A DNA stretch of 35,636 nt, from positions 1-35,636 of the forward strand of contig CANQLO010000015.1 in the NCBI GenBank assembly GCA_947624715.1, given 5' to 3'. This document shows, one piece after another, positions 6,594 through 15,913 of the stretch. Source of the DNA: an uncultured Clostridia bacterium (GTDB lineage Bacteria; Bacillota_A; Clostridia; TANB77; CAG-508). The position numbers were made by a program, and so were the translations under genes. The number at the start of each line of letters is the position of its first letter. Position 1 is the first letter of the stretch. The notes below the pieces were generated by a model. The model was not told the origin of the DNA. It did no database searches and saw only the letters and a program-made list of their open reading frames with translations.

Positions 6594-6623
6594 ATTATAA
6601 TACTAATATATTGCTTTTGTCAA
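6594..6623 (-). promoter_or_regulatory. Promoter of the tRNA-Leu gene
   Basis: On the minus strand, TTGACA (6623-6618), an 18-bp spacer and TATAAT (6599-6594), about 30 bases before the mature tRNA 5' end. Confidence 0.75.
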
Positions 6624-6709
6624 CTGTTTTAATTAAATTTTTGTAAAATTTAATTTTATTACAGATTGCATTTACTTTTTCACTTGACCAAAATTTAATT
6701 TTAAATAAA

Positions 6710-6761
6710 TTGTAAAAGTAAAATATAATTCATAATTACTTAATATATTTTACTTTTACAA
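6710..6761 (-). terminator. 18-bp inverted repeat after the PdaC/RsiV-like gene
   Basis: TTGTAAAAGTAAAATATA (6710-6727) is perfectly complementary to the segment 6744-6761, with a 16-base loop. It starts eight bases after the stop codon of the minus-strand gene, and the downstream strand is T-rich. A terminator is likely. Confidence 0.55.
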
Positions 6762-6768
6762 AAATAAT

Positions 6769-7593
6769 TTATATTTCTATTATGTCCATTTCTGATGTAA
6801 ATGCATTATTTCCGTAGGCATAGATTATATAAAGTTCACCTTCTGGTCCTTGTATAAAGTTATCTATTCCAGAAATTTGATAAATTGCACTTTCTGTATC
6901 TCTCGAGTAAACATTATATCCTGTATTTTGCATTGATTCTGCATCATCTGCTACCTTATTTATGATAGTTTTTATTCTTTTTTCAACTGCTTTTGAATCA
7001 ATTCCTCTTTCTTCTATAATATCTTCTATTGAAACATCTTTCTTTGTTTTTAAATTATAATTATAAGATTCAATAATAATTCTTTGAGCACTATCTCCTT
7101 CTTTTATAGAAGCCATAATTGCTACAGATAAAATGTCATTATTGATGTATGCTGTATAGTTTATATCACATATTGTATATAGTTCTGCATCTGCTATATC
7201 GTTTAATTTTTTTACAAATACATTTTCAGTAGTCTCGTTATATTTTATTCCTTTTACGTTGATAAATGGAATTGACACATTTACATTGTACTTACCATCT
7301 TTTTCCTCTTCTAAATCTATTGCTGTATACACTAATGGTTTTGATTCATCTTCTTTTTCTATATCTGAGTCGTCATATTCAGAATTAAACTCATTTTTAA
7401 ATAAATCTTTAAAACTCTGTTTTATTTCCTCATATGAAATTGAATTAGATGATGAGTCTCCTCCAAATGGATTAGAGCCTATATCTTCGTCTTCTTCCTT
7501 TTTGAAGAATTGTTCATAAACTCCTATAATTATTGAAATTATACATATAATTATTATAATTACGTACAATACATTTCTTACTTTTTTATCCAT
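6769..7593 (-). CDS. Membrane-anchored protein with a PdaC/RsiV-like extracellular domain
   Basis: 274 residues. After MDKKVRN comes one hydrophobic helix (about 7-28), with the rest predicted outside the cell. A low-complexity acidic/Ser stretch (about 30-70) leads to a beta-rich domain: VNVSIPFINVKGIKYNE near 105-120 and YNYNLKTKKDVSIEDIIEERG near 190-210 resemble the DUF4163/DUF3298 pair of PdaC and the anti-sigma factor RsiV. No catalytic deacetylase domain and no cytoplasmic anti-sigma domain are present, so the function is unknown; sensing or binding at the cell wall is possible. The start at 7593 is chosen because GAGGAGC lies just upstream; a longer reading to 7650 has no such site. 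It is divergent from the ClpE-like gene. Confidence 0.6.
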   Translation of the reverse strand: MDKKVRNVLYVIIIIICIISIIIGVYEQFFKKEEDEDIGSNPFGGDSSSNSISYEEIKQSFKDLFKNEFNSEYDDSDIEKEDESKPLVYTAIDLEEEKDGKYNVNVSIPFINVKGIKYNETTENVFVKKLNDIADAELYTICDINYTAYINNDILSVAIMASIKEGDSAQRIIIESYNYNLKTKKDVSIEDIIEERGIDSKAVEKRIKTIINKVADDAESMQNTGYNVYSRDTESAIYQISGIDNFIQGPEGELYIIYAYGNNAFTSEMDIIEI

Positions 7594-7680
7594 AGTTTGC
7601 TCCTCTAAAAATATTAATTTTATTATAACATTAAAAGATAGTTGTGGCAAGTATTGTCACATAAAAATACATGATTTTTA

Positions 7681-7709
7681 TTGACTAAATGCTATTTTTA
7701 AGATACAAT
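7681..7709 (+). promoter_or_regulatory. Promoter of the ClpE-like gene
   Basis: TTGACT (7681-7686), 17-bp spacer, TACAAT (7704-7709), about 20 bases before GGAG and the ATG at 7734. Only one GTCAAA-like half site (7725-7730) is seen, so control by CtsR is not supported. Confidence 0.65.
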
Positions 7710-7733
7710 ATAGAGTAGATTGGAGTCAAAAAT

Positions 7734-10065
7734 ATGTTATGTTCAGATTGTAAAAAAAATACTGCTGTTATATTTATGCATAAGCCTAACAGCAAAGGTG
7801 AAATGGAAACTTTAGGATATTGCTATGATTGTGCTAAAAAGAGAGGTATAAATCCTCTTAATACAATTCAAAACAGTAATAGCAATCTTTCTAATGAAGA
7901 TATTAATAATATGACAAATCAGTTAAATGAAATGTTTAAAGATTTATCATCAAATCTTTCTTTGCAAGGTATTAACCTAGAAGAAGTTGATGATGAAGAA
8001 TTAGATGGAGAATCAGAAAACGGTCCAATGGGATTTGCTATTCCTCTTGGTAATATTTTTTCTGGTATGTTTGGTGGTAAGAAAGATGATACTAATGCCT
8101 CATCTTCTGAGAGAAAAAATGTTAAAACTGAAACTAAGGTAAATAATAATAAAAAGAGAAAAACATTAAATACATATGGTACAAATTTAACTGATAAAGC
8201 TAAAAATGGTGAAATTGATAGCGTTATTGGTAGAGATAAAGAAATCTCAAGAATTATTCAAATATTAAATAGACGTACTAAAAATAATCCTTGTTTAATT
8301 GGTGAGCCCGGTGTTGGTAAAACAGCTATTGCTCAAGGACTAGCTTTAAGAATAGTAAATAGTGATGTTCCAGCTAAGCTTCTAAATAAAGAAGTCTATT
8401 TGTTGGATATGACTGCTGTTGTTGCTGGTACTCAATTTAGGGGTCAATTTGAGGCCAGAATGAAGAATATCATTGAAGAGTGTAAATTAGCTGGAAACAT
8501 CATTTTAGTCATTGATGAAATACATAATATCATTGGTGCAGGTGATGCAGATCATTCTATGAATGCTGCTAACATACTAAAACCTTCTTTAGCTGATGGT
8601 ACTATTCAATTAATTGGTACTACTACGTTAAATGAATATAGAAAATATATTGAAAAAGACACAGCTTTAGAAAGAAGATTTCAACCTGTAATGGTTGAAG
8701 AACCAAGTGTTAGTGATAGTATTGAAATTTTAAAAGGAATTAAAGGATATTATGAAAATTATCATAAGGTAAAAATTTCTAATGATGTAATTGATAAAGT
8801 TGTTACTTTATCTGAAAAGTATATCCATGATAGATTCTTACCTGATAAAGCTATTGATGTGTTAGATGAGGCATGTTCTCGAATTAACTTGGATAATAAG
8901 GATTTGTATAATTTAGAAATATTAAAAAATAAATTAGCAGACATACAAGCTAAAAAAGAAGAGGCAGCACAAGCTGATTCAACTGATGATTACAAAAAGG
9001 CTGCTGAACTTAAAATGCAAGAATGTTCTATTATTCAAGAAATAAATAGTATAGAATCAAAAATGAAACCAGTTGAACTTACAGTTGAGGATATAGCAAA
9101 AGTAATTGAGAACTGGACTAAAATTCCTGTACAAAAAATTACTGAGGAAGAAACAAAGAAACTTCTTTCTTTAGAAGATAATCTTCATAAAAGAGTTATT
9201 GGTCAAAACGAAGCTGTTACTGCAGTAAGTCGTGCTATTAGAAGAAATCGTGCTGGATTAAAGAGTACAAAAAGACCTCCTTCATTTATATTTGTTGGTC
9301 CTACTGGTGTTGGTAAAACAGAACTTGCTAAGGCTCTATGTGTTGAAGTTTTTCGGTAATGAGGATTCTATTATTAGAATAGATATGTCAGAATATATGG
9401 AAAGTAATTCAACAGCTAAACTAATTGGAGCTCCTCCTGGATATATCGGATATGATGATAGTGGTCAGCTTACTGAAAAAGTTAAAAGACATCCATATTC
9501 AATCGTTCTTTTAGATGAGATTGAAAAAGCACATAGCGATGTATTTAATATATTATTACAAGTACTTGATGATGGTCGATTAACAGATAGCCAAGGTAAT
9601 ACTGTAAGTTTTGAGAATACTATAATAATAATGACATCAAATGTTGGTTCAAATCAAAATCTAAATTCTATTGGATTTGGTTCAACATCTGAATTTAGAA
9701 AAAATAAAATACAAGAAAGTTTAAAAGAAACTTTTAGGCCTGAGTTCTTAAATAGAGTTGATGAAATAGTAGTATTTGATTCACTTAATAATGATGAACT
9801 TACAAGAATAGTTGATTTAATGCTTAAAGATACACAAAATGTTTTAAATGATAGAGACATAAAAATGTATGTATCTAAGGAAGCTAAATCATATCTATTA
9901 GAAAAAGGCACAGATGTTAAGTATGGCGCTAGACCTCTAAGAAGAGCTGTACAGAGATATATAGAAGATGAACTTTCAGAAATGATATTAAGGTCAGAAC
10001 TAAAGAATGGTCAAAAGATTTATATTGATAATAAAGATAATAAACTTACTTTTGAAGTAAAATAA
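7734..10065 (+). pseudogene. clpE: ClpE-like AAA+ unfoldase, split by one frameshift
   Basis: Rejoined length is about 776 residues. The N terminus has a zinc-finger pair, C3-x2-C6 and C30-x2-C33, as in ClpE. AAA domain 1 has GEPGVGKT (about 190) and ILVIDEIHN; a UVR-like coiled segment follows (KKEEAAQADSTDDYKKAAEL, about 405-425); AAA domain 2 has GPTGVGKTELAKAL (about 522) and IVLLDEIEKAH. ClpE pairs with ClpP to unfold and degrade damaged proteins after stress. The frame breaks at 9349-9353: GTTTTTCGGTAA replaces the expected GTTTTCGGTAAT, one T too many in a run of five, just after the second Walker A. The upstream frame then stops at 9359 and the remaining frame continues at once to 10065. 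All other motifs are well kept, so a recent mutation or a homopolymer sequencing error is likely. Confidence 0.8.
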
Positions 10066-10114
10066 ACTATAAACTTTAAATTAAATTGGTTACAAATAAT
10101 GGAGGAAATAATAT

Positions 10115-10699
10115 ATGAAATATATAAAAGTTTTACCAAATGTACTAACAATTATTAGGTTCATTTTTATACCATTTATAATTATATCAATATCATTAAA
10201 TAATTATCTTTCTGCTTTAGTACTTTTCACTATTTCGTCTTTATCAGATGTTTTAGATGGTTTTATTGCAAGAAAGTTTAATGCTATTACAGACTTTGGT
10301 AAGTTAATGGATCCTTTAGCAGATAAACTTACTCAAATTTCAACCTTGATAACATTATATATAAAAAGAGTTATTCCAATATGGATTGTGTTGGTTTTAA
10401 TTTCAAAAGATTTAATACTAATTTCTGGTGCATCTTTCCTATATGGAAAGCAATTAGTTGTATCTAGCAGATGGTATGGTAAATTATCAACAGTACTTTT
10501 ATACATAGCTGTTGTAAGTTCTATGATAATAAATATATATAATATACCAGTTCACTTTGACGTATATATATATGCCTTTGCTGTTTGTCTAGCTGTACTT
10601 GCACTTTTAGGCTACATTGATCATTTTTATAAAAAAGGATATCTTCCAAAAAAAGAGGATTTAAAGAAAAACTCATCTGAAGCTAACAAAGACAAGTAA
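10115..10699 (+). CDS. pgsA: CDP-diacylglycerol--glycerol-3-phosphate 3-phosphatidyltransferase
   Basis: 194 residues, an integral membrane protein. The CDP-alcohol phosphatidyltransferase signature DG-x2-AR-x8-G-x3-D-x3-D is complete (DGFIARKF...DFGKLMDPLAD, about 48-70). It makes phosphatidylglycerol phosphate, the first committed step to phosphatidylglycerol and cardiolipin. Further hydrophobic helices lie at about 9-29, 88-108, 120-140 and 150-170. The length is typical for PgsA. GGAGG is well placed before the ATG. It follows the ClpE-like gene after 49 bases and may be cotranscribed; a terminator follows at 10794. Confidence 0.88.
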   Translation: MKYIKVLPNVLTIIRFIFIPFIIISISLNNYLSALVLFTISSLSDVLDGFIARKFNAITDFGKLMDPLADKLTQISTLITLYIKRVIPIWIVLVLISKDLILISGASFLYGKQLVVSSRWYGKLSTVLLYIAVVSSMIINIYNIPVHFDVYIYAFAVCLAVLALLGYIDHFYKKGYLPKKEDLKKNSSEANKDK

Positions 10700-10748
10700 T
10701 CGAATATAAAAAATTCATATACTGTTATTTGTAATATTTTATAGCAAT

Positions 10749-10768
10749 CCACGGATTATAACCCGTGG
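10749..10768. other. Small GC-rich hairpin
   Basis: CCACGG (10749-10754) pairs with CCGTGG (10763-10768). The sequence around it (AACCCGTGGTTTACCC) recalls the short hairpins at the ends of IS200/IS605-type elements, but no transposase or TnpB remnant is present, so this is only a resemblance. Confidence 0.2.
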
Positions 10769-10793
10769 TTTACCCTTGAAGTTAATAAAAGTC

Positions 10794-10830
10794 AAAACTC
10801 AAGCTCTTTAAAGTAAGTTGCTTGAGTTTT
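10794..10830. terminator. Bidirectional terminator between pgsA and the BofC-like gene
   Basis: AAAACTCAAGC (10794-10804) pairs perfectly with GCTTGAGTTTT (10820-10830), followed by more T on the plus strand. It serves two converging genes. Confidence 0.8.
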
Positions 10831-10856
10831 TTGATATCAAATTAATATTGATACAC

Positions 10857-11435
10857 TTATTCAAAATCAGCAAGTACTCTTGCTAAATCATTGTCTCCTA
10901 TTACATTAATACCATTTTTCAATAGTTCAACATCTTCTTCTGGTAGATATTGAACATATATTTCTGTTACTTCTTTTAAATTCTGATTATTTTCAGAATC
11001 TAAATTATATACTGCAATATATCCGTCTTTTTCTTTTACTATATAATGTTTATCACAAATCCCTTCTATTTCCTTATACAATTCCACTGTATCTTCTGAA
11101 AAATTATTTACTTTCCAATCCAAGTATTTATTTATAAAATAATCTTTATTTTGGTTAACATCTTCATTTTCTATGTCTTCTATAACATTTTCCATATGAT
11201 TGCAATTTGTATAAAAAGTTTCATATACTATTTTAGTATTAGGCGTAGTTTTTTCCTCAGATGTTCCTGTTTGAATAATATTAACTTCCTTTTCAATCAT
11301 TTTATTTGCATTTTCAACTTCTTCAAGTGTTGCTTTTTCCAAATTAGTGTCATTAAATACATGAACTATAATTCCTATTGTTATTCCAGCTATTATAGCT
11401 ACAAAAATACATCCTACTAAGATTGATTTTTTCAT
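10857..11435 (-). CDS. Membrane-anchored protein with BofC C-terminal-like domain
   Basis: 192 residues: one N-terminal hydrophobic helix (about 4-27), then an extracytoplasmic part. The C-terminal 70 residues (YIVKEKDGYIAVYNL..., VTEIYVQYLPEEDVELLKNGI, LARVLADFE) follow the BofC C-terminal domain pattern seen in many Clostridia membrane proteins. BofC in Bacillus subtilis tunes sigma-K processing in the forespore intermembrane space; here the overall architecture differs, so only the domain is claimed. The ATG has no ribosome binding site of its own; a 12-codon frame with a stronger upstream purine tract ends in an overlapping ATGA, so translational coupling is possible. Confidence 0.6.
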   Translation of the reverse strand: MKKSILVGCIFVAIIAGITIGIIVHVFNDTNLEKATLEEVENANKMIEKEVNIIQTGTSEEKTTPNTKIVYETFYTNCNHMENVIEDIENEDVNQNKDYFINKYLDWKVNNFSEDTVELYKEIEGICDKHYIVKEKDGYIAVYNLDSENNQNLKEVTEIYVQYLPEEDVELLKNGINVIGDNDLARVLADFE

Positions 11436-11470
11436 AATTGATAGTTTATGCTAGTCTTACAAACTAACAT
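11432..11470 (-). other. Possible leader peptide overlapping the BofC-like gene
   Basis: On the minus strand AAAGGGGG is followed after two bases by ATG and a 12-codon frame (MLVCKTSINYQL) whose TGA overlaps the ATG of the BofC-like gene as ATGA. The Shine-Dalgarno spacing is short, so initiation would be weak. The idea rests mainly on the missing ribosome binding site of the downstream gene. Confidence 0.25.
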
Positions 11471-11553
11471 ATCCCCCTTTCAAATCATTTTATCTTAGTA
11501 GGATTATTTCCTAAAATATTCTAATTATACTAAATATTGCTATATATTTACTG

Positions 11554-12642
11554 TTAATCATCAAAATTATACCATAAACCACTGTTCTTTATTTTCTGTA
11601 CATTTTTATCATGTTCTGCTTGTGTTGTTGCAAAATAATTCTTTCCATTCTTATCTGAAACGAAGTACAAATAATCAGTATCATCTGGATTTAAAGCTGC
11701 TTTTATTGATTCAATTCCAACTGTTGATATTGGTCCAACAGGAAGCTTTCCTTCCATCTTTGGTCCTCTAGTATTATATGGATTATATTTATCAAGCTCA
11801 CTTTGATATAATTCTCTTTCAGACATATCTACCTTTATTGCATAATAAGTTGTAACATCACTTCCTAAAGACATATTTTTCTTTAGTCTATTATATATTA
11901 CACTTGCAATTCCGCTTCTATCTTCTACATTTGCTGCCTCTAGCTCAACAATTGATGCTACTGTTAAAACTTTATGAACTGAAAATTCTTCTGATTCTAT
12001 ATCAGCTTTAAATTCATTTAATTTATCTTCCATTTGATCTAACATTGAAGTAAATATTTGTTCAACTGTTACATCCTTACTTGAAAAGTTATAGGTATCT
12101 GGAAATAAATAACCTTCTAGTGGATAGTAAATATTTTCATTTAAAATATCATCTGTTAAAAACCAATATTTTTCTATTAAAGATTTAATATATTCTTTAT
12201 CTTCTAATTTGCTAAATACATCATCTTCTGTATTATTTGTATTTTCTGCTATTTGTTTTGCTATCCATCTCATGTTCTTTCCTTCAAGAAAAGTAATATT
12301 TATTTCATCTGGAAAATAATCTGTCCCTTTTTTTAAAATTTCTATTATTTCTGATACATCCATATTTTGATTCAATTTATAAGTTCCTGCTTGCATTCCT
12401 GAAATATTATTTAGTTTTGTATATAACTTAAATACTAAACTATTTTTAATCAACTTATTTTCTTCTAATACCTTTGCAATATCAGTAGCCGTAGAGCCTT
12501 TTGCAATTTCAACTACTATTTCATTGCTTTCATTTTCACTAATTGCTTTTAATGACGAATTATAAAAAAATAATAATCCCGCTACTCCTCCAACTATTAC
12601 TAAAATAACTACTATTATTGTAATTAAAATACCTTTTTTCAT
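11554..12642 (-). CDS. mltG: Endolytic murein transglycosylase MltG (YceG-like)
   Basis: 362 residues: one N-terminal transmembrane helix (about 5-28), a LysM-like region (VEIAKGSTATDIAKVLEENKLI, about 45-66), then the YceG catalytic domain. The catalytic Glu lies in LTVASIVELEAA (about 232), and PYNTRGPKMEGKLPVGPI, IKAALNPDDTDYLYFVS and FATTQAEHDKNV are typical family segments. The enzyme cuts newly made glycan strands at the outer membrane face and so sets their length, working with the peptidoglycan synthases. AAGGAGA precedes the ATG by nine bases. It is the third gene of a minus-strand run SH3b protein-ComEC-MltG. Confidence 0.92.
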   Translation of the reverse strand: MKKGILITIIVVILVIVGGVAGLLFFYNSSLKAISENESNEIVVEIAKGSTATDIAKVLEENKLIKNSLVFKLYTKLNNISGMQAGTYKLNQNMDVSEIIEILKKGTDYFPDEINITFLEGKNMRWIAKQIAENTNNTEDDVFSKLEDKEYIKSLIEKYWFLTDDILNENIYYPLEGYLFPDTYNFSSKDVTVEQIFTSMLDQMEDKLNEFKADIESEEFSVHKVLTVASIVELEAANVEDRSGIASVIYNRLKKNMSLGSDVTTYYAIKVDMSERELYQSELDKYNPYNTRGPKMEGKLPVGPISTVGIESIKAALNPDDTDYLYFVSDKNGKNYFATTQAEHDKNVQKIKNSGLWYNFDD

Positions 12643-12724
12643 ATATATTTTTCTCCTTCATTTATATTTCTTTATTTACTTATTTCCATTTAACTTTTTT
12701 TATTTTACCATACGGATTTTTAAA

Positions 12725-14791
12725 TTACAATACAACAATTCCATTTTTGTTTACATTTATATTTATTTCTCCATCTATGTCTGTTCTGAAAATTTTAACT
12801 TTTTTATCTTTTAATCTTTTTATAACTTCATCATTTGGATGTCCAAATTTATTATTTTTTCCAACTCCAATTAAAGCTATTTTAGGATTTATTTTATCTA
12901 AGAATTCTTGCGTCGTTGATGTTTTTGAACCGTGATGTCCTACTTTCAAAATGTCTGCTGATAAGTCTTCATTTAGTAACTGTTTCTCTGCAACTTTTTC
13001 TATATCTCCAGTAAATAGCATTTTAAAATTATAATATTTAATTTTACAAACTAAAGCATTGTTATTTAGCTTATTTTCTGTAATGAAATTACTATTAGGA
13101 TGTAATATTTCAATATTTAGATTTGCTATTTTTAGTGTATTTCCTTTTTTTACATATATAATATTGATATTTTTTTGCTTACATATATTCGTTATTTTTT
13201 TGTAAAATTCACTGTTTTCAGGTTGAATTGATATAATTAAATTTTCTACTTTCATATTCTCTAAAATAAAAATTCCTGCTTGACAATGGTCTGCATCAAA
13301 ATGACTTAGCATTAGATAATTCAGCTTATTAATTCCTTTATATAATAAATATCTATGTAATATATTTTCTCCAATGTCATAGCTTGAGTTAACTGTTCCT
13401 CCTGTATCTATCATAATAGTTTTACCTTTGTTAATTAAAAGTGTACAGTCACCTTGATTAACATTTACAAAATTTATTTGCAATTCATCTTTTCCAAATT
13501 TAATATAATTATAAATTTCACTTGAAAAATTAAAAACAATTATGAAAATAATTATTATTGGTATGGATTTCTTTTTCATTTTAGTAGCTATATAAATTAC
13601 AACATAAATAGCTATAATTAAGTATATAGTTTGATTTGTTACATATATTTTTGAAAATGGAAGATTAGAGCAGAAATTTGCTATTCTAGTTAAAATTGAT
13701 AAAAGTATATCTAATATAATAAAAATCGGTTTAAAGCTAAATATGGCGGAAATAAATTCTATTATAACTATTATTCCAAGTAATCCGGATGCTAGTACAT
13801 TAGAAATAACAAATGTAAATGAGATAGTGTTAAAATTATAAATCATTATTGGTACTATCAGTACATTGGCAGATAGTGTTACACTTACTGTTTTTAGTTT
13901 GATTTTTTGTTTAAAAAATTCGTAAAAAGTTACTATTCCTACAACTCCACTATATGATAAAATTAATCCTAAATCAAATATTACATATGGATTATATAAA
14001 ATTTGTATAATAAGAGATAAACTTAATGTTGTGTAGAAGTCATTTTTTCTTTTTAGTATACTTGCTAGAACTACCATAATGCTCATTATTCCTGCTCTAA
14101 CAACTGATGGTGTATTTCCCGTAAGATTCATAAATCCTATTATTGAAATAATTAATAAAACCTGCTCAACTCGCTTATTCTTTAGTCTTTTGCAAATCCA
14201 TGTTACAAGTATTATTACATAAGAAAAATGTGCTCCTGATATTGCAAGCATGTGTGTTAAATTTGCATTTTTAAAATCTTCTTGTACCTTTTCTGATATA
14301 TTGCTTCTATCTCCTAAAAGCAACCCTATTGCTAATTCTGCATTTTCCTTTTTTAAATTTTTTCTAAAGCTTTCTTTAATATGTTTTTGAATGTTATAAA
14401 TGATTGATTTATCATTTGATTTTGCTATTTTATCTATTTTTTCAACCTTAAATATCCCATATATCTTTTTAGTTTTTAAGTATAATGAATAATCAAAGTT
14501 TCCTGTATTGGCTGCTTTAGATGGTTCTTCATAATTTGCTGTTACTTTTATCTTATCACCATAATCTAGTTTTTGATTTTCTTTAGGAACATATATTAAA
14601 AACTTTTTATTTTCAATTATTCCATTATAAACTTCATAATACTCTCTTTCTTTGGCATCACTACATATTTCAATTATAAATTTTCCTTCTTTTAAGCCTT
14701 TATATTCAAATAGAGCTACACCATTATGATGTAGCCCTAATATAATTATTATTAGAATAATTGCTAGAGCACATAAAATTCTATGTTTCAT
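12725..14791 (-). CDS. comEC: ComEC/Rec2 DNA uptake channel
   Basis: 688 residues with the three ComEC parts: an N-terminal OB-like DUF4131 segment (about 30-120), a polytopic competence domain (about 140-400, with LAIGLLLGDRSNISEKV and LAISGAHFSYVI), and a C-terminal metallo-beta-lactamase domain with LSHFDADHCQAG (about 497, HxDxDH), GDIE and GHHGSK (about 613). The protein forms the pore that carries single-stranded DNA across the membrane in natural transformation, and the MBL domain has been linked to degradation of the other strand. It is shorter than Bacillus ComEC because the first membrane segments are reduced to one. No other competence genes are in the window. GGAAGGAA precedes the ATG. 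Confidence 0.93.
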   Translation of the reverse strand: MKHRILCALAIILIIIILGLHHNGVALFEYKGLKEGKFIIEICSDAKEREYYEVYNGIIENKKFLIYVPKENQKLDYGDKIKVTANYEEPSKAANTGNFDYSLYLKTKKIYGIFKVEKIDKIAKSNDKSIIYNIQKHIKESFRKNLKKENAELAIGLLLGDRSNISEKVQEDFKNANLTHMLAISGAHFSYVIILVTWICKRLKNKRVEQVLLIISIIGFMNLTGNTPSVVRAGIMSIMVVLASILKRKNDFYTTLSLSLIIQILYNPYVIFDLGLILSYSGVVGIVTFYEFFKQKIKLKTVSVTLSANVLIVPIMIYNFNTISFTFVISNVLASGLLGIIVIIEFISAIFSFKPIFIILDILLSILTRIANFCSNLPFSKIYVTNQTIYLIIAIYVVIYIATKMKKKSIPIIIIFIIVFNFSSEIYNYIKFGKDELQINFVNVNQGDCTLLINKGKTIMIDTGGTVNSSYDIGENILHRYLLYKGINKLNYLMLSHFDADHCQAGIFILENMKVENLIISIQPENSEFYKKITNICKQKNINIIYVKKGNTLKIANLNIEILHPNSNFITENKLNNNALVCKIKYYNFKMLFTGDIEKVAEKQLLNEDLSADILKVGHHGSKTSTTQEFLDKINPKIALIGVGKNNKFGHPNDEVIKRLKDKKVKIFRTDIDGEININVNKNGIVVL

Positions 14792-14834
14792 AAGTTCCTT
14801 CCGTGCCCCGCTATTAAATTGTCTTTTAATTTTT

Positions 14835-15752
14835 TTATACTTTACTGTTAGAAAGATATTCTTTCTTTACATATCCTTTTGTTCCATTTATTTCTATACC
14901 GTACCAATCTCCTGATTCTCCTGTTACTTTTATTTCATCATTTTTTTCTACACTTGTAAGTACATCAGAACTTGTTGATGCTTGTTCTCTGACATTCAAA
15001 TCATTTACATTTACATACATTGTTTTTGGATATTCACTTGTTTGTCCATTACTTTCTAAAACATTATTTTCTTCTATTTGGCTATTACTTTGGTTGCTTT
15101 CTCCTGATTCATTAACACTTTGATTATTTTCTCCTATTTGATTATTACTTTGATTGTTCTCTCCTGTTTGATCATTACCTTGGTTGTTTTCTTCTACTAC
15201 ATTATTTCCTTCTACCTGATTATTTTTCTTAACAGTCCCTTCTACTTTATCTGCTAAAACCCAACCAGATATTTCGTCTGTTAAAATATATTTCCATTTA
15301 CCAACTTCTGAAATTATAGTAACACTAGTATTAGTAGAAAGATTTGATACTTTTGTTGCATTTATAAGTGGAAGTGAATAAACAATTGCATCTGATAATA
15401 CTTTTCCCTGTCCATCTTCACTTACAGTTACTTGATTATCACTTGGATTTGGATTTGGAGTTACAGTCCCTGTGTCTGAATTAGAATTTACTGTTAGATA
15501 TTGCTTGCTAACATAACCCTCATTACTATCATAAGATACTTTATACCATTCATCTAGTTCTTCTAATATATTTACTGTTGTATCTTTGCTTAATTGCGTT
15601 ATAACATTAGAATCTGATGTACTTGGCTTATCTCTTAAATTTAGATTTTGAGTGTTTACTGTTCCCGTTATTGCATATACAGTTCCTGCTAAAATAGTCA
15701 TAAAAGTTAAGATAGCTATTGTTACAAATATTTTTCTCATATTAAGTTTCAT
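14835..15752 (-). CDS. Secreted protein with three bacterial SH3 domains
   Basis: 305 residues. The N terminus is a signal peptide or anchor (ILTFMTILAGTVYA). Three SH3b domains follow: about 30-88 (LNLRDKPSTSDSNVI...GYVSKQYL), 114-170 (weaker; SLPLINATKVSNL...GWVLADKV) and 245-301 (LNVREQASTSSDVL...GYVKKEYL). SH3b domains bind peptidoglycan. Between the second and third lies an Asn/Gln/Ser/Glu-rich linker built from about four copies of a ten-residue unit (GENNQSNNQI type, about 190-227), likely a flexible spacer. No catalytic domain is attached. A purine tract immediately before the ATG at 15752 is close; the fifth-codon ATG at 15740 is an alternative start. It has its own promoter and leads the run to comEC and mltG. 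Confidence 0.8.
   Translation of the reverse strand: MKLNMRKIFVTIAILTFMTILAGTVYAITGTVNTQNLNLRDKPSTSDSNVITQLSKDTTVNILEELDEWYKVSYDSNEGYVSKQYLTVNSNSDTGTVTPNPNPSDNQVTVSEDGQGKVLSDAIVYSLPLINATKVSNLSTNTSVTIISEVGKWKYILTDEISGWVLADKVEGTVKKNNQVEGNNVVEENNQGNDQTGENNQSNNQIGENNQSVNESGESNQSNSQIEENNVLESNGQTSEYPKTMYVNVNDLNVREQASTSSDVLTSVEKNDEIKVTGESGDWYGIEINGTKGYVKKEYLSNSKV
15072..15181. repeat. Imperfect 30-bp tandem repeats coding the SH3b linker
   Basis: The linker of the SH3b protein repeats every ten residues (GENNQSNNQI, GENNQSVNES, GESNQSNSQI), equal to a 30-bp unit of about four copies with scattered changes. Copy number is expected to vary between strains. Confidence 0.6.
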
Positions 15753-15787
15753 TCCTTCCTACTTTTATATTGCTTTATATAACTCAA

Positions 15788-15816
15788 AGTATATAATTAA
15801 AGCGTTTAAATGTCAA
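15788..15816 (-). promoter_or_regulatory. Promoter of the SH3b gene run
   Basis: On the minus strand, TTGACA (15816-15811), 17-bp spacer, TATACT (15793-15788), about 35 bases before the ATG. Confidence 0.75.
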
Positions 15817-15832
15817 TTATTTATTGAATATT

Positions 15833-15894
15833 TTATTCATTAATTTGCTTTTTTAATACTTCTCTTGCTTTTTTCTAAAATCCTTTGCTTTCAT
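15833..15894 (-). pseudogene. Remnant of a DUF975-like gene start
   Basis: A very good ribosome binding site (CAAGGAGGAAC) and ATG at 15894 lead a frame that stops after 13 codons (MKAKDFRKKQEKY). Adding one A in the A-run changes the reading to MKAKDFR followed by KKAREVLKKQINE and stop, which resembles the conserved N terminus of DUF975 membrane proteins (an opening Met-Lys, then the ARE-L motif). The rest of that gene is absent. It still has its own promoter at 15914-15942. Either a deletion left this stub, or a micro-peptide is made. Confidence 0.4.
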
Positions 15895-15913
15895 AAGTTC
15901 CTCCTTGTATGTA

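Noticed and set aside
6464..6646. 60-codon plus-strand frame over the tRNA
   Set aside because: It is the antisense reading of the tRNA-Leu gene (the CRYPESNRDG pattern is a well-known false protein from tRNA genes).
7720..7735. CtsR operator ahead of the ClpE-like gene
   Set aside because: Only one GTCAAA-like half is present; the tandem heptad needed for CtsR is missing.
9345..9360. Programmed ribosomal frameshift in the ClpE-like gene
   Set aside because: There is no slippery heptamer with a following structure, and ClpE is not known to use one; a simple extra T explains it.
10741..10775. End of an IS200/IS605 element
   Set aside because: Only one small hairpin is present, with no second end and no TnpA/TnpB trace.
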